Source: Marsupella aquatica
Lineage: Eukaryota; Marchantiophyta
Assembly: GCA_973895155.1 (NCBI GenBank)
Contig: OZ316891.1
Location: 7,688,001-7,752,000 of the forward strand
Direction of reading: 5' to 3'
Length of the DNA stretch: 64,000 nucleotides
Made by a program: the position numbers and the translations under genes. Shown here one piece after another: positions 1 through 11,055 of this stretch; within the stretch, counting starts at the first letter, position 1; each line of letters starts with the position of its first letter. The notes beneath the pieces were generated by a model. The model made no database searches. It was not told where the DNA came from and was given only the letters and a program-made list of their open reading frames with translations.

Positions 1-1059
1 GAGGCAGCGGCAGTGGGCACCGCAAGAACCACTAGAGGTGAACCCATGGCCGGGGCCATGAAGAAAATCAGGCCAAAGCACAAGCCAGGGGTACGGATGT
101 ATGTAGGAGCCTCTAGTGCGGAATCAGAGGGATAGGGACCCAGGGTTCCCAGTCCTGAAAAGGAGTGCAAAAGTCAAGTGCAGAAGCCGGAAGGGCAAGC
201 CGCACGCATGTATAATCCTCGGCAGGAGGCCAGGTTTGCGGCTAGTCCTAGAGAGGACAAGCAGGCACCAAGATGCTCGGAAGTCGGGGAACACGTGGAG
301 GAATACCATGAGGACTTGGGTTACGGGAATGATCGCTCTGTATCAGGGGTGTGGACCTGCGGCCATTTTATCCCTAGACTACCAAGAGTGGTGCGTGGGG
401 ATCCACAACAGTAGGGGAGCCCAAAGTCTCCCCCACCGGACGCACCTCCACCAATTTTTGACAGAAGACAACAGGCCAATCACGAGTTGCAGCAGTGATT
501 TAGTAACCTGGAGGAAGCAACCCTGGCCAAGGAGAAGGATTTTCCAGGCAGTGGATGGCCGGAGGACATTCGGCAACTTGCAGGGACTCAAGCTGGGCCC
601 TTGCCCACGTTTGACAAGATACAAAGGGCGTCTTGGGAAAGAAAGCCACATTGGGAGATGCCGGCATCTCCTAACCACTCCACCTATGCACGCTCTAGAG
701 CCCTGGAGTATGGGAGGATGTGTGGACTACTTGCCTTTGACATCTTTGGGGATGAGTTAGAGACGGGACCCTTCATCCATAAGGAGATGTTGGAGAAAAG
801 CCGATTGGAGGATGCACTGGCCTTGGAGAGGATGAAGAAGGAGGAAGTCATCCGTTGGCTAAGGGAGAAGGAAGCCGAGACCGGAGAGTTAAAGATGGCC
901 AAGCAGGCCTAGGACAAGCTACGAGTTAGGAAGCATGAAATAAGTATCATGCAGGGAAAGATTGAAGAGGGACTGAAGGAGACTAAGGAACTGAGGAGCA
1001 CAGCGGACTTGAGAAGGTTGGATGTTCTTGGCTGGGTCATCACTCTGGATCATTGTTAG
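1..1059 (+). pseudogene. Decayed hydrophilic coiled-coil reading frame
   Basis: Frame 1 is coherent from the window edge to a TAG at 1057-1059, broken by only four internal stops: TAG 133-135, TAG 412-414, TGA 496-498 and TAG 910-912. The product is charged and hydrophilic. After about position 780 it becomes a Glu/Lys/Leu-rich helix that continues past the 910 stop, which suggests one original protein ending in a coiled coil. The start lies outside the window. No domain was recognised. A retrotransposon gag-like or transposon accessory protein is possible given the repeat-rich setting, but this is inference. The clean frame between stops argues for fairly recent decay rather than chance. Confidence 0.45.
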
Positions 1060-1400
1060 ACTTGGTAATCTGACAGGAGAAGACGGTTGTGATTCCCCAC
1101 TGTTTGTGATTTGCAGTAATTGATTTGGTTGAGGAAAGGTCGAGCGCATGTAAAAGGGAGGATTAGGGCTCTCCGGAGAGTGGGTATAGACGGTAAAACC
1201 GTTGTTTGCTGAATAAGAGAACAATAAATGTTCAAACGGTGAAGGGGAGGTAAGCAAGGAAGGTTGGGAAGGAGGGATCGATCGCACTTGGGAACATTTG
1301 GGTAAGCAAGAGCACGGGCAGAAGTGGTGAAAGTGGAGACTTGGCCAAACCAACAGCCATCCAAGTAACTAGAGACGGGATTTCAACGGAGTCTGGTTGA

Positions 1401-2042
1401 AGATCGGCGGGGAGGTACAGGCAATCGAGTATACTTCAAGTGGGAGGTGAGAAGGGACATCTCTCTGTTTCACTTTCTGATATAACTGTCTGACATAGCC
1501 AAGTTGTGTTGATTACTGGAACCGGGGCTGAGGTAGGGAAGAATAGGGTAGAACAACTGAGCAGCCACACGGGCTTGGCTCCCCCGGGGAACGAGGAAGG
1601 ACTCAGTGCACATGCTAGGGAGGCAAACGAAAGATTTAGTAAACAAGACTCCCGGAGTTTAGCTCCCCCCACGGGAAGAGGCATGCTTGGTCCTTGTTAC
1701 AGACGTCCGTAGTTTAAGATGCAGGAACCTTATGATCTATTTGACAAGGCGGATACAGGACGTAGAGGGAAAGACACTAAGCTGCCACAAGAAACAGGGG
1801 AGATCCGCAAGTCCACGGACACCCACTCTCGGGCTACAATTGATCAAGGCGCGAAGGAAATCAAATTGGATCCTCAACAGGAGCGTTGTGCTGAGCCAAG
1901 GAGCAAGGAGGTGGGGGCGTGCGAACACCCGGAGGGAGAGGAGGGGCCTGAGGTATCCAAGGAATGCATCAAAATTCTAAAAGAAATTGCAGCTAATTCC
2001 AAGGGAGAATGGAGTACTAAGCTCTTCACGGCTGTAGACTGA
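1401..2042 (+). pseudogene. Second decayed hydrophilic frame
   Basis: Frame 3 is open apart from TGA 1491-1493 and TAG 1710-1712, and ends at a TGA at 2040-2042, immediately next to the LINE-A 3' end. The product is rich in Glu, Lys, Arg and Gly with no recognisable domain or membrane segment. It may belong to the same degenerate element as the frame at 1-1059, although the frame differs and 340 bp separate them. No function can be assigned. Positions 1060-1400 between the two frames show nothing else. Confidence 0.3.
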
Positions 2043-4860
2043 CCGCAAATCGTTGACTTTCCTAACACCAAGCCTTCCACAGATCTTAACTACACCCAAA
2101 ATGTTGTCCTCAGGGAGAGTGTAAAAATCCAATAGATAGCGCAGAACATCTTCAATCCCCCAGTGTCCGGGGATGGCCGCAGTGCCAGGACAAAGGACCA
2201 GGTTCTCCCGTACCAAGGTCTAGGCACACCAAAGCTGACCAGTATAACAGAGCTTCCCAAATGAGCAAGGAGTATTGAGCAGGACCTTATCCTTCATTGA
2301 GTAGTTGTTCCTGCGTACCGTCTTATAGTTGTGCCATTTAGTTAGCTTTAGATTCTCCGCATACATCCTGGCCCATTCCGATTCTGGTCGATGAAGCGCA
2401 CCAGTAAACCATTTACTTAGTAGGGCGTCAGAATGACTACGGAAGTCCTTCAATCCCAGGCCACCATCCACCTTAGGTCGTGCCACCTTCTCCCAGGCCA
2501 CCAGTGGAATTTGCTTCCCCCCTGTTTGTTAATCCCCCAAAGAGAAACACGACTGAGTGCAATCAGCTTCTTTGCCAGAGAAGCAGAGGATTGCAGAAAC
2601 ATCATGTGATATACAGGAATGGCAAGTAAAACATGTTTGATCAACAACACCCTTCCAGTGAAAGATAGAAAATGGGTAGACCAAGATGAGAGTCTGGCTC
2701 CAATCCGGTCGAGGCAAAAGTCATGCAGCTGTGCTTCAGTAAGATCCAAGCCAAAAGGGGCACCCAAATATTTCTGTACCACTCCTCTTTCACTAATCAG
2801 ACATCCAGTAGCCAGAAGCCAGCTTGGGATCACCTCCACAGGAAGGGGAATAACAACTGACTTGTTTAAGTTCAATTTAGCACTTGTGGCATCTTCATAG
2901 CAAGTGAGAGCACTCCTGGCTTGCTCAAAGGCAGCCGCTGAGGCCGGGATGAACAACCCTAAGTCATCAGCAAAAAGTCTAAAACATGTGTAGAGAGCTG
3001 GAAATCTGCAAACCTGTAATCTACCAGCATTAATCTCCGATGTAAGAAAATCCATCAAGGGCTGTGTAGATATGACAAAGAGAAGAGGTGAGAGAGGGCA
3101 GCCTTGTCTCACACCCTGGACATCTTCACCTCCTCAGTCCAGATGCCATTGACAAGAGCCTTAGAGCAGGCATTGCTGATTAGAGACTTTACTAGAAAAA
3201 TAAAATGTGAGCCAAGGCCTAATAGGTTCATAGTTTCCCATATGTAAGAGTGATCCACTCTGTCAAAGACCTTTTCAAAATCCAGTTTCAGGAAAAGAGC
3301 CGGGGTCCTAGTGAAGTTAATCCAGTCTTTAACCAGCCAGGTGAGAGAGATATTTTCCAGAATGTGCCGCCCAGGGATAAAGCCTGTCTGTTGTGGACAG
3401 ATCAGCTTAGGTAGTAACATTTTTAGACGAAGGGCTAGCAGTTTAGCCAAGAGCTTGTATACAATGGTTAACATGGTTAATGCTCTCCAATCCCCCAGTC
3501 TCCGCTTATCAGTTTTCTTAGGAATAGAACGAATAACCCCATCTTTGATGTTGAAAGCTAGATGTCATGTTCTCCAGAAATCACAGATCATGTCATGGAA
3601 GTCAGTCTTCATGAATTCCCAGCAAGCCCTTAAGGTCTCCGCAGTCATGCCATCAATACCCGAAGCTTTGTCACTGGGAAGAAGCAACAAAGTGTTGTGT
3701 AGTTCACGTATAGAAGGCAGCTCTTCAAGCATTCTAAGCTCAGCCGTAGTAGGGGCAAAATGTGTGTTTCTACTCAGAAACCTGCGTGCTGTTCTCTGCT
3801 TCCTCAATTCTTCTCCTTCCAGTTATGGCGGTGAGTACAACTCCTCACAAAAACGTTGTACCTCTCCAACAATGAGTCGCTCCTCCCTTAATTCCGTGCC
3901 ACCATCAACCACAAGATATTCCATCTTTTCTCTAAGCTGTTTGGCCTTAACAGTGGAGAAATAGAACTTAGAGGGTTTGTCGCCTTGGCCCAACCATTTA
4001 ATCCTAGATAGCCGGCGGTAGTGGTGAGCATCTTCAAGTTCCATTGAACGTACATTATCTTTGGTATTCATAAACTCTGTGATACTGTCAGTGGAGTAAT
4101 CCTCTATGATGGTAACCTTCAGAAGTCAAAGTTTGTCACGCATTAGTGCAACCTCTGCAGCCTTGGGCAGTGGTGAAGATTATAGCGTCATGTAGCATTG
4201 GCGGAGACGCTGATACGCCAAAGAAAATTGCAGATGAGGTTTAGCAAGGGGAGCAGCATCCCCAATCCACGCAGCCTCCAAAAGTCCCAAGTTTGCAGAG
4301 TTCCTGACCACAGCAGAGTTAGCTTTGAAGTAAGAAGTGCTTCGTTGATCATAAGCAGATGTGAGCAAGGGGGCAATGCGGAAAGAGATCAGCACAGGGT
4401 CATGGTCCGATAGTGCCGATCTGCCATCATGTTTGAGTTCCAGTAGTTCCTCCGTCCACTGGCCTTTCTCACTGAAATAGAACCTATCAAGGCGAGATTG
4501 AGTCATCACGCCATTTCGTATCCGACGCCAGGTAAACCTGGATCCCGATACCTGACCAAGAATAGAGAGTGTGTCTTGCAGGTCAAGTCAAACCTTCAGT
4601 AACCTCCAGAATTCCAATTCCCTCTCGCGGATCAACGGGGTCAAGCCAGTGGAATCGCATCAGAGCTCAGTCATGTTAAAATCTCCAATGAACACCCATC
4701 AACCCTGAGGCAATTTGTTTTTCAAATCATTCCAAAGAATAGCTCGTTCTCTTGGAGAGTTGGGCGCGTACACACTGATCAGCCCAAAGGTTTCCTCGGC
4801 GTGTTCCAACTGGGCCCAAACAGCTCTGCCCAGGTCCAGCGTACCCGATGATAGTACCTT
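2043..4860 (-). pseudogene. LINE-A ORF2, main part (endonuclease C-half, RT, post-RT)
   Basis: In minus-strand order the translation shows the endonuclease C-terminal part with an SDHDPV motif (4509-4180), a linker (4071-3823), RT fingers with DKASGIDGMTAE (3807-3565), RT motif A with LKLDFEKVFDRVDH (3474-3109), motif B RQGCPLSPLLF and catalytic FADDLGLF (3112-2450), then a post-RT segment with DGGLGLKDFRSHSDALLSKW (2501-2220). The pieces lie in different frames. A single-base loss near 3110 separates motif A from motif B. The FADD motif and domain order are diagnostic of non-LTR retrotransposons. Endonuclease sequence before position 4860 resumes at 8883-9190 on the far side of LINE-B. Confidence 0.9.
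4844..4860. repeat. Target-site duplication of LINE-B, left copy
   Basis: The sequence cccgatgatagtacctt here matches cccgatgacagtacttt at 8866-8882 with two mismatches. The two copies sit exactly at the edges of LINE-B, and LINE-A coding similarity resumes on either side, so they are read as the duplicated insertion site. Confidence 0.8.
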
Positions 4861-5127
4861 CCTTTAAATATTTTTTGCAATTTTTATTACTTTGAGGGGC
4901 CACGCAAACCCCATGGCCGGGGGGGAACAAAATAGAATAACAACCACCATGGCAAGCACAGCAAATCGCAAGCACACACCAATGCAAACGGTTTACCAAC
5001 AGCACCCATAACAAGTATCCTACCAGCTATCTGGAGCAGAAGACCAACCTCACCCCCAGAATATACTTATCCAACAACAATCCAGCAGCCTAACCAGCCT
5101 ACTATCCCACATTTAGACAGTCTTGCT

Positions 5128-7638
5128 CTATCCTGATGTGATCCAACAATCCCTACGCCTCAACCATGTGAGCCTTTCTTCCTTGATGATCTCTTTCACC
5201 CGTAATAGCCTAGTGCATCTGCTGCATGCCGGCAGTGTCAGCCCAACCGCAGTAACCTGATCCACCGCCTCCGAGAGAGTGAAGCGAATGTCAAATCTCC
5301 GGGCCCCGCCCTGCTTGAACATATGCTCATTACGTCCCAACCAAATCATCCACAATATCTGGTATAAGACAAACATTTTAACAACCTTCCTATAATCCTT
5401 GCCCACCGCAAAATTAATCATCACAAGCAACCCCCCAGAATAGTCCGCAAATATGCCCTCAAAGCTTAGAGAACAGAGCTGCCAACATCGATGTGCATGT
5501 TGACAAGTCAAGAACAAATGTGGAATAGTCTCCAGTGTGCCCGGACACAGCTTGCACTCACCATTACCTTTACCAATTCTGGCTGCCCTAACCCCCATGA
5601 AGAGCCCAGATGCCACTATTCGCCACATAAATGTCTTAGCCCTCATAGAAAAATCCGATCCCCACAAACCCGCCCAGCTTGCACTCCATTCGTCGCCCGT
5701 GCTATCCATTCCCCATGTCCTGTTTAAACTCTGCAAATCTCCCACCTCCGCTCTCAGCATTTGATATGCCCTCTTATTTGAGACTCTAAACATCCTAAGA
5801 GCGGTTGGGTTGTCAGCCCAACACCAGCTCTCCGGCCCAGGCTCCATCCCCCACTCACAACTTGGAACCTCTGCTAACAGCCCTATAAATCTTCGTCCAA
5901 GTGTTAAGTGTTCCTCAGAAAAGCCACGTAAATGTAGCCATTGTCCTGCCAGCACTTGCCATCCATTTCTACCTCTTGACCATAAATCTTGCATGCACCT
6001 TATGCCCAGTCGTCCATGAGAACCGTCATTGCTTCCCCGTCACAGGTGCTCCACGCCTGCGTGCCCTTTAAGCAACGGAGCACGTCACAAATTGCCCATC
6101 TACCAGGTATGTGCTTAGAGGGACAAAATATCAAATTTGTTCGCAGCAATTCCCAAGCCTTCCAGAGATCCCCCGTATATGCCATCCCATGGAGTGCCCT
6201 GGGGCAGCCAAGTACCATCTTATCCCGAAAGGTATACCCATTCCTACGCATCACTTTATAGTTAGTCCATCCGATCCGATTCAGATTTTCTGCAAACATT
6301 CTGGCCCATTCCGTATCCAGGTAGTCCATGGCACTGGTAAACCATTTTGATAACAACGCATCAGAGTGACTGCGGAAATCCTTAAACCCGAGTCCGCCAT
6401 CCAGCTTGGGACACTCAATATCATCATTGGATCCGTGATCACCCTGCCATCATCCATCGTGAGGCTCCTCATTGCCTCTCGTTCTCTTTTCGCCTTTACC
6501 GTTGCAAAATAAAATCTTGAAGGTTCCTCCCCTTCACCCAGCCATTTAATTCGAGCTAGCCTTCGTCCTCTGTGTGCCTCCTCCAGTTTTGTAGCATGTA
6601 CCTGATCTTCCATATCAACGTAATCTCTCAACTCCTCAGCTGTGTATTCCTCCAAGATCTCCATTTTCAAAACACGCAGCTGGTTTCTTAAAAGAAGCAT
6701 TTCTTTGTCTTTCTCTTTCGGTGTCGCTTGCTTCTCCATGTATTTACTCCTCATATTCCTGCAAGCCGTGTCAAAAGCAAGAATCGGTTCAATACAATCC
6801 CCCTTTCCCTCCACCCATGCCGTTCCAAGTACTTCGACCATACCCTCAATCCTAACCAGGGTAGGATTGGCCTTGAACAAAGATCTTCTCAGTCTCGATT
6901 TACCTTCCTGCCTTCCTTCCATGAGTCTAATGCCAATCACAACCGGGTCATGATCAGACAATGCCGATCCCCCATCATGCACCAAATCAACCAATTTATA
7001 GAGCCAATCACCATTCGCACTAAGATAAAACTGATCCAATCTCGATTGAACCAATGACCCCATCCTGTTCCTTCTCCATGTGTAGCGCGCCCCCCGTACC
7101 TCCCCCTTGATTAGCAAAGCATCCACCAAATTGAATCTAACTTTTAGAAATCTCCAGAACTCTGCTCCCGTCCCTTAATCATGGGAGAATTACCGGTGGA
7201 GTCCTCCCTGATTTTGGTCATATTAAAGTCCCCGCATACTATCCAGTTCTCCTAAGGAAGATGCATTTTAAGCTCATGCCACAATATTGCTCTTAGTCGA
7301 GCAGTATTCGGTGCGTAAACACTCAAAATCCCAAATTTACATTCCTGATATACTACAATCGCCCATACAGCTCGCCCCCGATCCAACACCCTGGACGCGA
7401 CCATCCTGTAGTCCGGATGTATCAGCAATGTTGTGCCTCCCCGACCTTCCTCCGGTGTTGACGCAACACATTGGTACGTTGGCAGAATTACTCTCATAGC
7501 CATATCTAGTCTGAACTGGTCCGCCAATGCATCTATACGTTCCTTCCTAGCTGCAATCCAGTTTTTCACAACATTCTTCCGATTTGGTTCACACAGCCCA
7601 CAAACATTCCAGGACACCACCCCCAAAATTCCTTCCAT
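5128..7638 (-). pseudogene. LINE-B ORF2 with endonuclease and zf-RVT but no RT core
   Basis: The N-terminal endonuclease (7638-7252 and 7129 onward) has WNVCGLCEP at its start, then GRGG and SVYAPN motifs, and later an SDHDPV motif. A linker follows down to about 6425. At about 6410-6425 the linker is joined directly to the post-RT segment (LDGGLGFKDFRSHSDALLSKW, 6356-6000 and just upstream). The RT fingers and motifs A, B and C present in LINE-A are missing. The C-terminal part (5994-5128) is a 288-residue open frame with a zf-RVT-type domain, CKLCPGTLETIPHLFLTCQH. Frameshifts occur near 7140-7250 and 6360-6420. About 1.4 kb is missing relative to LINE-A. The element could encode neither RT activity nor autonomous movement. 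Confidence 0.85.
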
Positions 7639-7667
7639 CTTTTGCCCCCGTCCCCCGCTCCCCTAAG

Positions 7668-7904
7668 CTAAATTTGCATTCGCCCACCCGAAGAGGTTTC
7701 CGAGCACACACTACCCCCCTTACGCTGCCTTGGAGTGACAATTGCTATCTCTCCAGTCTCCTCCATTTGTGAGTCTACAATCAGCAACAAAGAGTCCCAC
7801 AGCTCAGTCGAGCCATCCTCACTCCGCGCAGCTGCATTGTTACTAGTCCCGCCTGTCCCCTTAATCTCCACTTCCAACCTTGCTTCTCCCCCTTTCGTTA
7901 TCAC
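7668..7904 (-). pseudogene. LINE-B ORF1 C-terminal remnant
   Basis: A 78-codon minus-strand open frame ends 30 bases upstream of the LINE-B ORF2 start, the position that the ORF1 tail holds in LINE-A (9193-9393). It is acidic and then basic, with no zinc knuckle. The DUF4283 part that should lie further upstream is not present before the 5' UTR repeats, so LINE-B carries a large ORF1 deletion or a highly diverged ORF1. Confidence 0.4.
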
Positions 7905-8190
7905 GGTACTTGTCCTCTCGCCTTCGTTTCCTTCCTACCTTTCACTAGGCTGTCCAGTCTCCAGCCCCCTTCTTGCTCTCGTGATTCCAAACCAAGGTCA
8001 ACGTGATCAATTGACCCGGCCCTTCGACCCATTTGCAATCTTTGGCTATCCTTCAAGCCCCCCTAGTCCTCCCTACCTGCTCCCTCTTCTTCCTACTCTG
8101 CTTCCGTTTCTCCCTCAATTCTCCAAATGCTCAATCCATTCTTAGCCCCCTTATTTGCCCTTGTCAACTACACAAACCCTGAGCCCCTTA

Positions 8191-8490
8191 GCAATCAAAG
8201 TAGAAACTCCGTAAAGTGAGATTGCCGAGAAACTTTTGTGTCTAAATATGATCTATCTCCCAGGGTAAACAGCGTCGCGACTCCCGTGCTACAGGGCCCA
8301 GTTTGCAAAAATTCCTTCTCTACTCCCGCCCTTGAGCAATCTTAGTGTAGAATCCGTTAAGTGAGATTTCACTCGTGCTATCCCAAGAAGCGCCAATCAA
8401 CTCCTGCATCCCGATATGGTCTGTCACCCAGGGTATACAGCTCCGTGACTGACTTGCTACAGGACCATGCAAAAATTCCTCCTCTACCGC
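8191..8490. repeat. Two tandem ~145-bp monomers in LINE-B 5' UTR
   Basis: Copy 1 (8191-8335) and copy 2 (8336-8490) share ordered blocks: gcaatc...gtagaa.tccgt.aagtgagatt, then a block around ccagggta.acag, then gctacagg and gcaaaaattcct.ctctac. They are diverged but collinear. A weaker third unit may follow at about 8500-8600. They lie in the 5' UTR of the minus-strand LINE. Confidence 0.6.
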
Positions 8491-8865
8491 TTACATTACT
8501 GCATCGTTCCTAATCTCTCCATTGTGATATCACTGATACAAAGTGTGTAAGTACTTCTTGTCAGACATTCAGTGTAAATCCCCCGCGACAGAGCACTTCC
8601 AAGCCCGCATCCGAGTGCTTAAAGCCGATTCAATCCCTAAACCTAATCAATCTTCCCGTAAAACCATTAGCAGGTCGTTACTTATCAAAAAAAAATCCCA
8701 TAAGTAGAACCCCTCCCTATCTTAGAGACCTCCTGAAAGGTCTACTCCTCCAATCAATAATCCACCTAATATCAATCTCAATCCCTGCATTCCCCGTAAC
8801 TAGTTCTCGAGCTCCGCCAGTTCCCAGTTCCCAGTTCAGTTCCTCTCGCCGTTCCTAAGACTCCC

Positions 8866-8882
8866 CCCGATGACAGTACTTT
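8866..8882. repeat. Target-site duplication of LINE-B, right copy
   Basis: The sequence cccgatgacagtacttt pairs with the copy at 4844-4860. It lies at the 5' end of LINE-B, between the element and the interrupted LINE-A endonuclease N-terminus. Confidence 0.8.
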
Positions 8883-9190
8883 AAGTGACGGGTGCAGTAA
8901 AAAATAGCTGTGCCTCCCCTGCCGTCAACGGGGGCCAAGTAAAAATGCTGATAATCGGGTAGGATGGTCTTCAACGCATTATCCAATCAAAATTCATCAG
9001 CCTTTACTTCCTGCAAAGCCAGGGCGTCGAGTGGAGGTCGGATTGAAGAAGCCCATTTAAACACCACATGCTTTCTATCTGGATTACATAAGCCGCAGAC
9101 ATTCCACAATGCACAATTGAGGAGTGTTGTATCGCTCCACTTCTCCAAGGGGCCAGCAAAGCAGTTTAAGGAGAAGCAACAATAGCCCAA
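8883..9190 (-). pseudogene. LINE-A ORF2, endonuclease N-terminus
   Basis: The minus strand encodes WNVCGLCNPDRKHVV and LQEVKADEF, the start of an APE-type endonuclease, then a TGA, then continues in frame with GRGGTAI, the same motif found in LINE-B. The homologous continuation (RAVWAQ, SVYAPN) is found at 4845 and below, so one domain is split by LINE-B. The two halves are now in different frames. Confidence 0.85.
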
Positions 9191-9192
9191 AA

Positions 9193-11055
9193 TTACGCCT
9201 CAACATTCAGCAGGTCAGAGGGAGCAGCATTCCCACCAACCACCCCCACCGCCCCGCCCGTAAGGATAGGCGGGGGATCCCGTTCAGCAATAGGCTGCAC
9301 CTCCACCATAGGGACAGGGAGCGCAACAATGGAGCGATTATGCTCCCAAGTCAGCTTCCGTCCTGGAGTCACCCAGCCCTCAGCATCCTGCACAGTAGAA
9401 TCAGGGGAGAAAAGTAAGGATCATTGATTCTTGGCTTTCTTTTTGCCTTTATCCTTCTTTTTCTCCTCAGGTGGGGATCTGCGTTCCAGTTTCCTAGCTC
9501 GATGTTTCTTTTGAGCACAGCGGGATATAAATCCCTCATATTCTGATAGCTCCATATCAGAAGGTATTTCAGAGCCAGAGGGGTCATCCACCATTTCCTC
9601 AGATCCCTCCCCAATAGCAACCAGTTGAGTCCCTTTGGCAGGCGAAAGTTTGCTAGAAGGCATCAGAGTAATCTTAGGTGCTGCCAAAAGAAGCTTAGGT
9701 TCGTCATTCATAGCCTGTAGATCTTGAAAAATCCTAGGAACCTTGTTCTCCACAGAAACAGATTTAACCAGAGGGTTTTGGGGACCCAGTTCAGCAGATT
9801 CATCCACCGCCGATGCAATCACAACTGGCTAGGAATCAATAGCCAGCACCGGTGTAGCGCCAAATAAAGAGCTCCCTCCAGGATCATGCTCAGCAGCAGT
9901 CGTAGTTCCAAGGATGCCCCTGGGAGGAGAAGGAGCCGCCATTGTTTTAGACTCAAGAGGGGCAGGCATGTCAATAGCAGTCAACAGTAGTAACTATTTC
10001 CGCAGGGATAACCTCAACCTGATCAGTATTAAGAGGAGGAGTGGCCAGGGGACCTCCTATGCCTGCTCCTCGTGTGATCGACAATCCCTGGCCAAGTGGC
10101 CTTTGCGATTACAGATAAAATAGTGGAAGGGTATATTTTTGAAAATGACCGGTTGCCAGATGGAGAGATCAGCCTAAATTTGGACTTCAACACTGCACGG
10201 GACCTCCCAGAGTATACAAACACGATCATGGGGGTAGGAGCTTAAATCATCGCCCTGAATATAATGCAAAATATCTCCCAGAGGAGCAGCCAGCTTCCAA
10301 CGACAGGGTTCCAATAGCAGTGCACGAAAAGGGATTTCAATCCAAATAGGTAAGAGAGTGTATGACTCATTCATGATATCAAAGGATGGGTCCCAGGGGA
10401 AGGTAAAAACATACTTCCGTTCCAAAAACCAGGGTGCCTCTGCTAAAGCCAGGTCCCGATGCTCAGGATTTTTGAAGGCCACCATGTAGAAGCTCTTTCC
10501 CACAAATTTCACTTGTGTTACTGGCCACTTCCTTTCGTTAACAAAAGTTTTCTCCACCCAGAATTTAAACGTCGGAAGCTTAGGTGCACGATCAGTGAAA
10601 TAACACATCATGGAGCAGTTGAATAGCCCCCGAACAGTCTCACCTGCCTCTTCAAGGGACCAAGTAATTGTAGTGTGAAGCTGGGAGGGCCAATTTTGTA
10701 TCGTGAGATCTGAGATCCTTCTCAAAAGCGGAATGCAAGCCTCAACTTCCTCCGCCCTTGCCTCAATTGAGGATTGCGTGCCCTCTCCTGTTGCACCCAA
10801 AGTTGGAGGACCAGCAGGCCCAGCTGAGTGAAACTGGCTACGATCACTTCAATCTTGCTCACACACTCCGTCCACATTCATGTCTTCCCTACCAAATCGT
10901 TCACCAATGTCATCTTGAAAGGTTTCACTGTAGGAGGGCTGCTCGCGACCTTCCAGAACATCCATAGAAACAGTGTCAAGGGCCCGATGAGCTTCCCATC
11001 TTGCAAATCCATCAACATTATCACCATAAGGTTTCAAACCAAACCAACTCTGCAA
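9193..11055 (-). pseudogene. LINE-A ORF1 (DUF4283-type, zinc knuckle)
   Basis: The longest intact segment (10,800-10,174) contains the DUF4283-like core with GKSFYMVAFKNPEHRDLAL and PWFLERKYVFTFPWDPSFD, typical of ORF1/gag-like proteins of plant LINEs. Upstream 11,055-10,849 encodes an N-terminal piece. Near 10,120 another frame reads FICNRKGHLARDC, a CX2CX4HX4C zinc knuckle in which the first Cys is Tyr. A hydrophilic Lys/Glu-rich C-terminal part follows (9822-9421 and 9393-9193) and ends just before ORF2. Frameshifts and stops separate the pieces. The product would bind element RNA in an intact relative. Confidence 0.8.

Larger units (their letters stand above)
4861..8865 (-). mobile_element. 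LINE-B, internally deleted LINE nested in LINE-A
   Basis: A 4.0-kb minus-strand LINE of the same family as LINE-A. Its 3' end (4861-4895) is A-rich on the minus strand, giving a poly(A)-like tail next to the target-site duplication. Moving upstream it contains about 230 bp of 3' UTR, ORF2 (5128-7638) lacking the RT core, an ORF1 remnant (7668-7904) and about 960 bp of 5' UTR with tandem repeats. Most of ORF1 is absent. The element is younger than LINE-A, which it disrupts. Confidence 0.85.

Noticed and set aside
116-760. 214-codon plus-strand frame at the window start
   Set aside because: Its composition and low-complexity content look random, while frame 1 over the same stretch carries the coherent decayed coiled-coil protein.
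133-912. Internal stops in the first frame as RNA-edited codons
   Set aside because: U-to-C editing that removes stops is known from plant organelles, not from nuclear transposon-like genes; pseudogene decay is the simpler reading.
3311-3964. 217-codon plus-strand frame
   Set aside because: It is the antisense shadow of the LINE-A reverse transcriptase.
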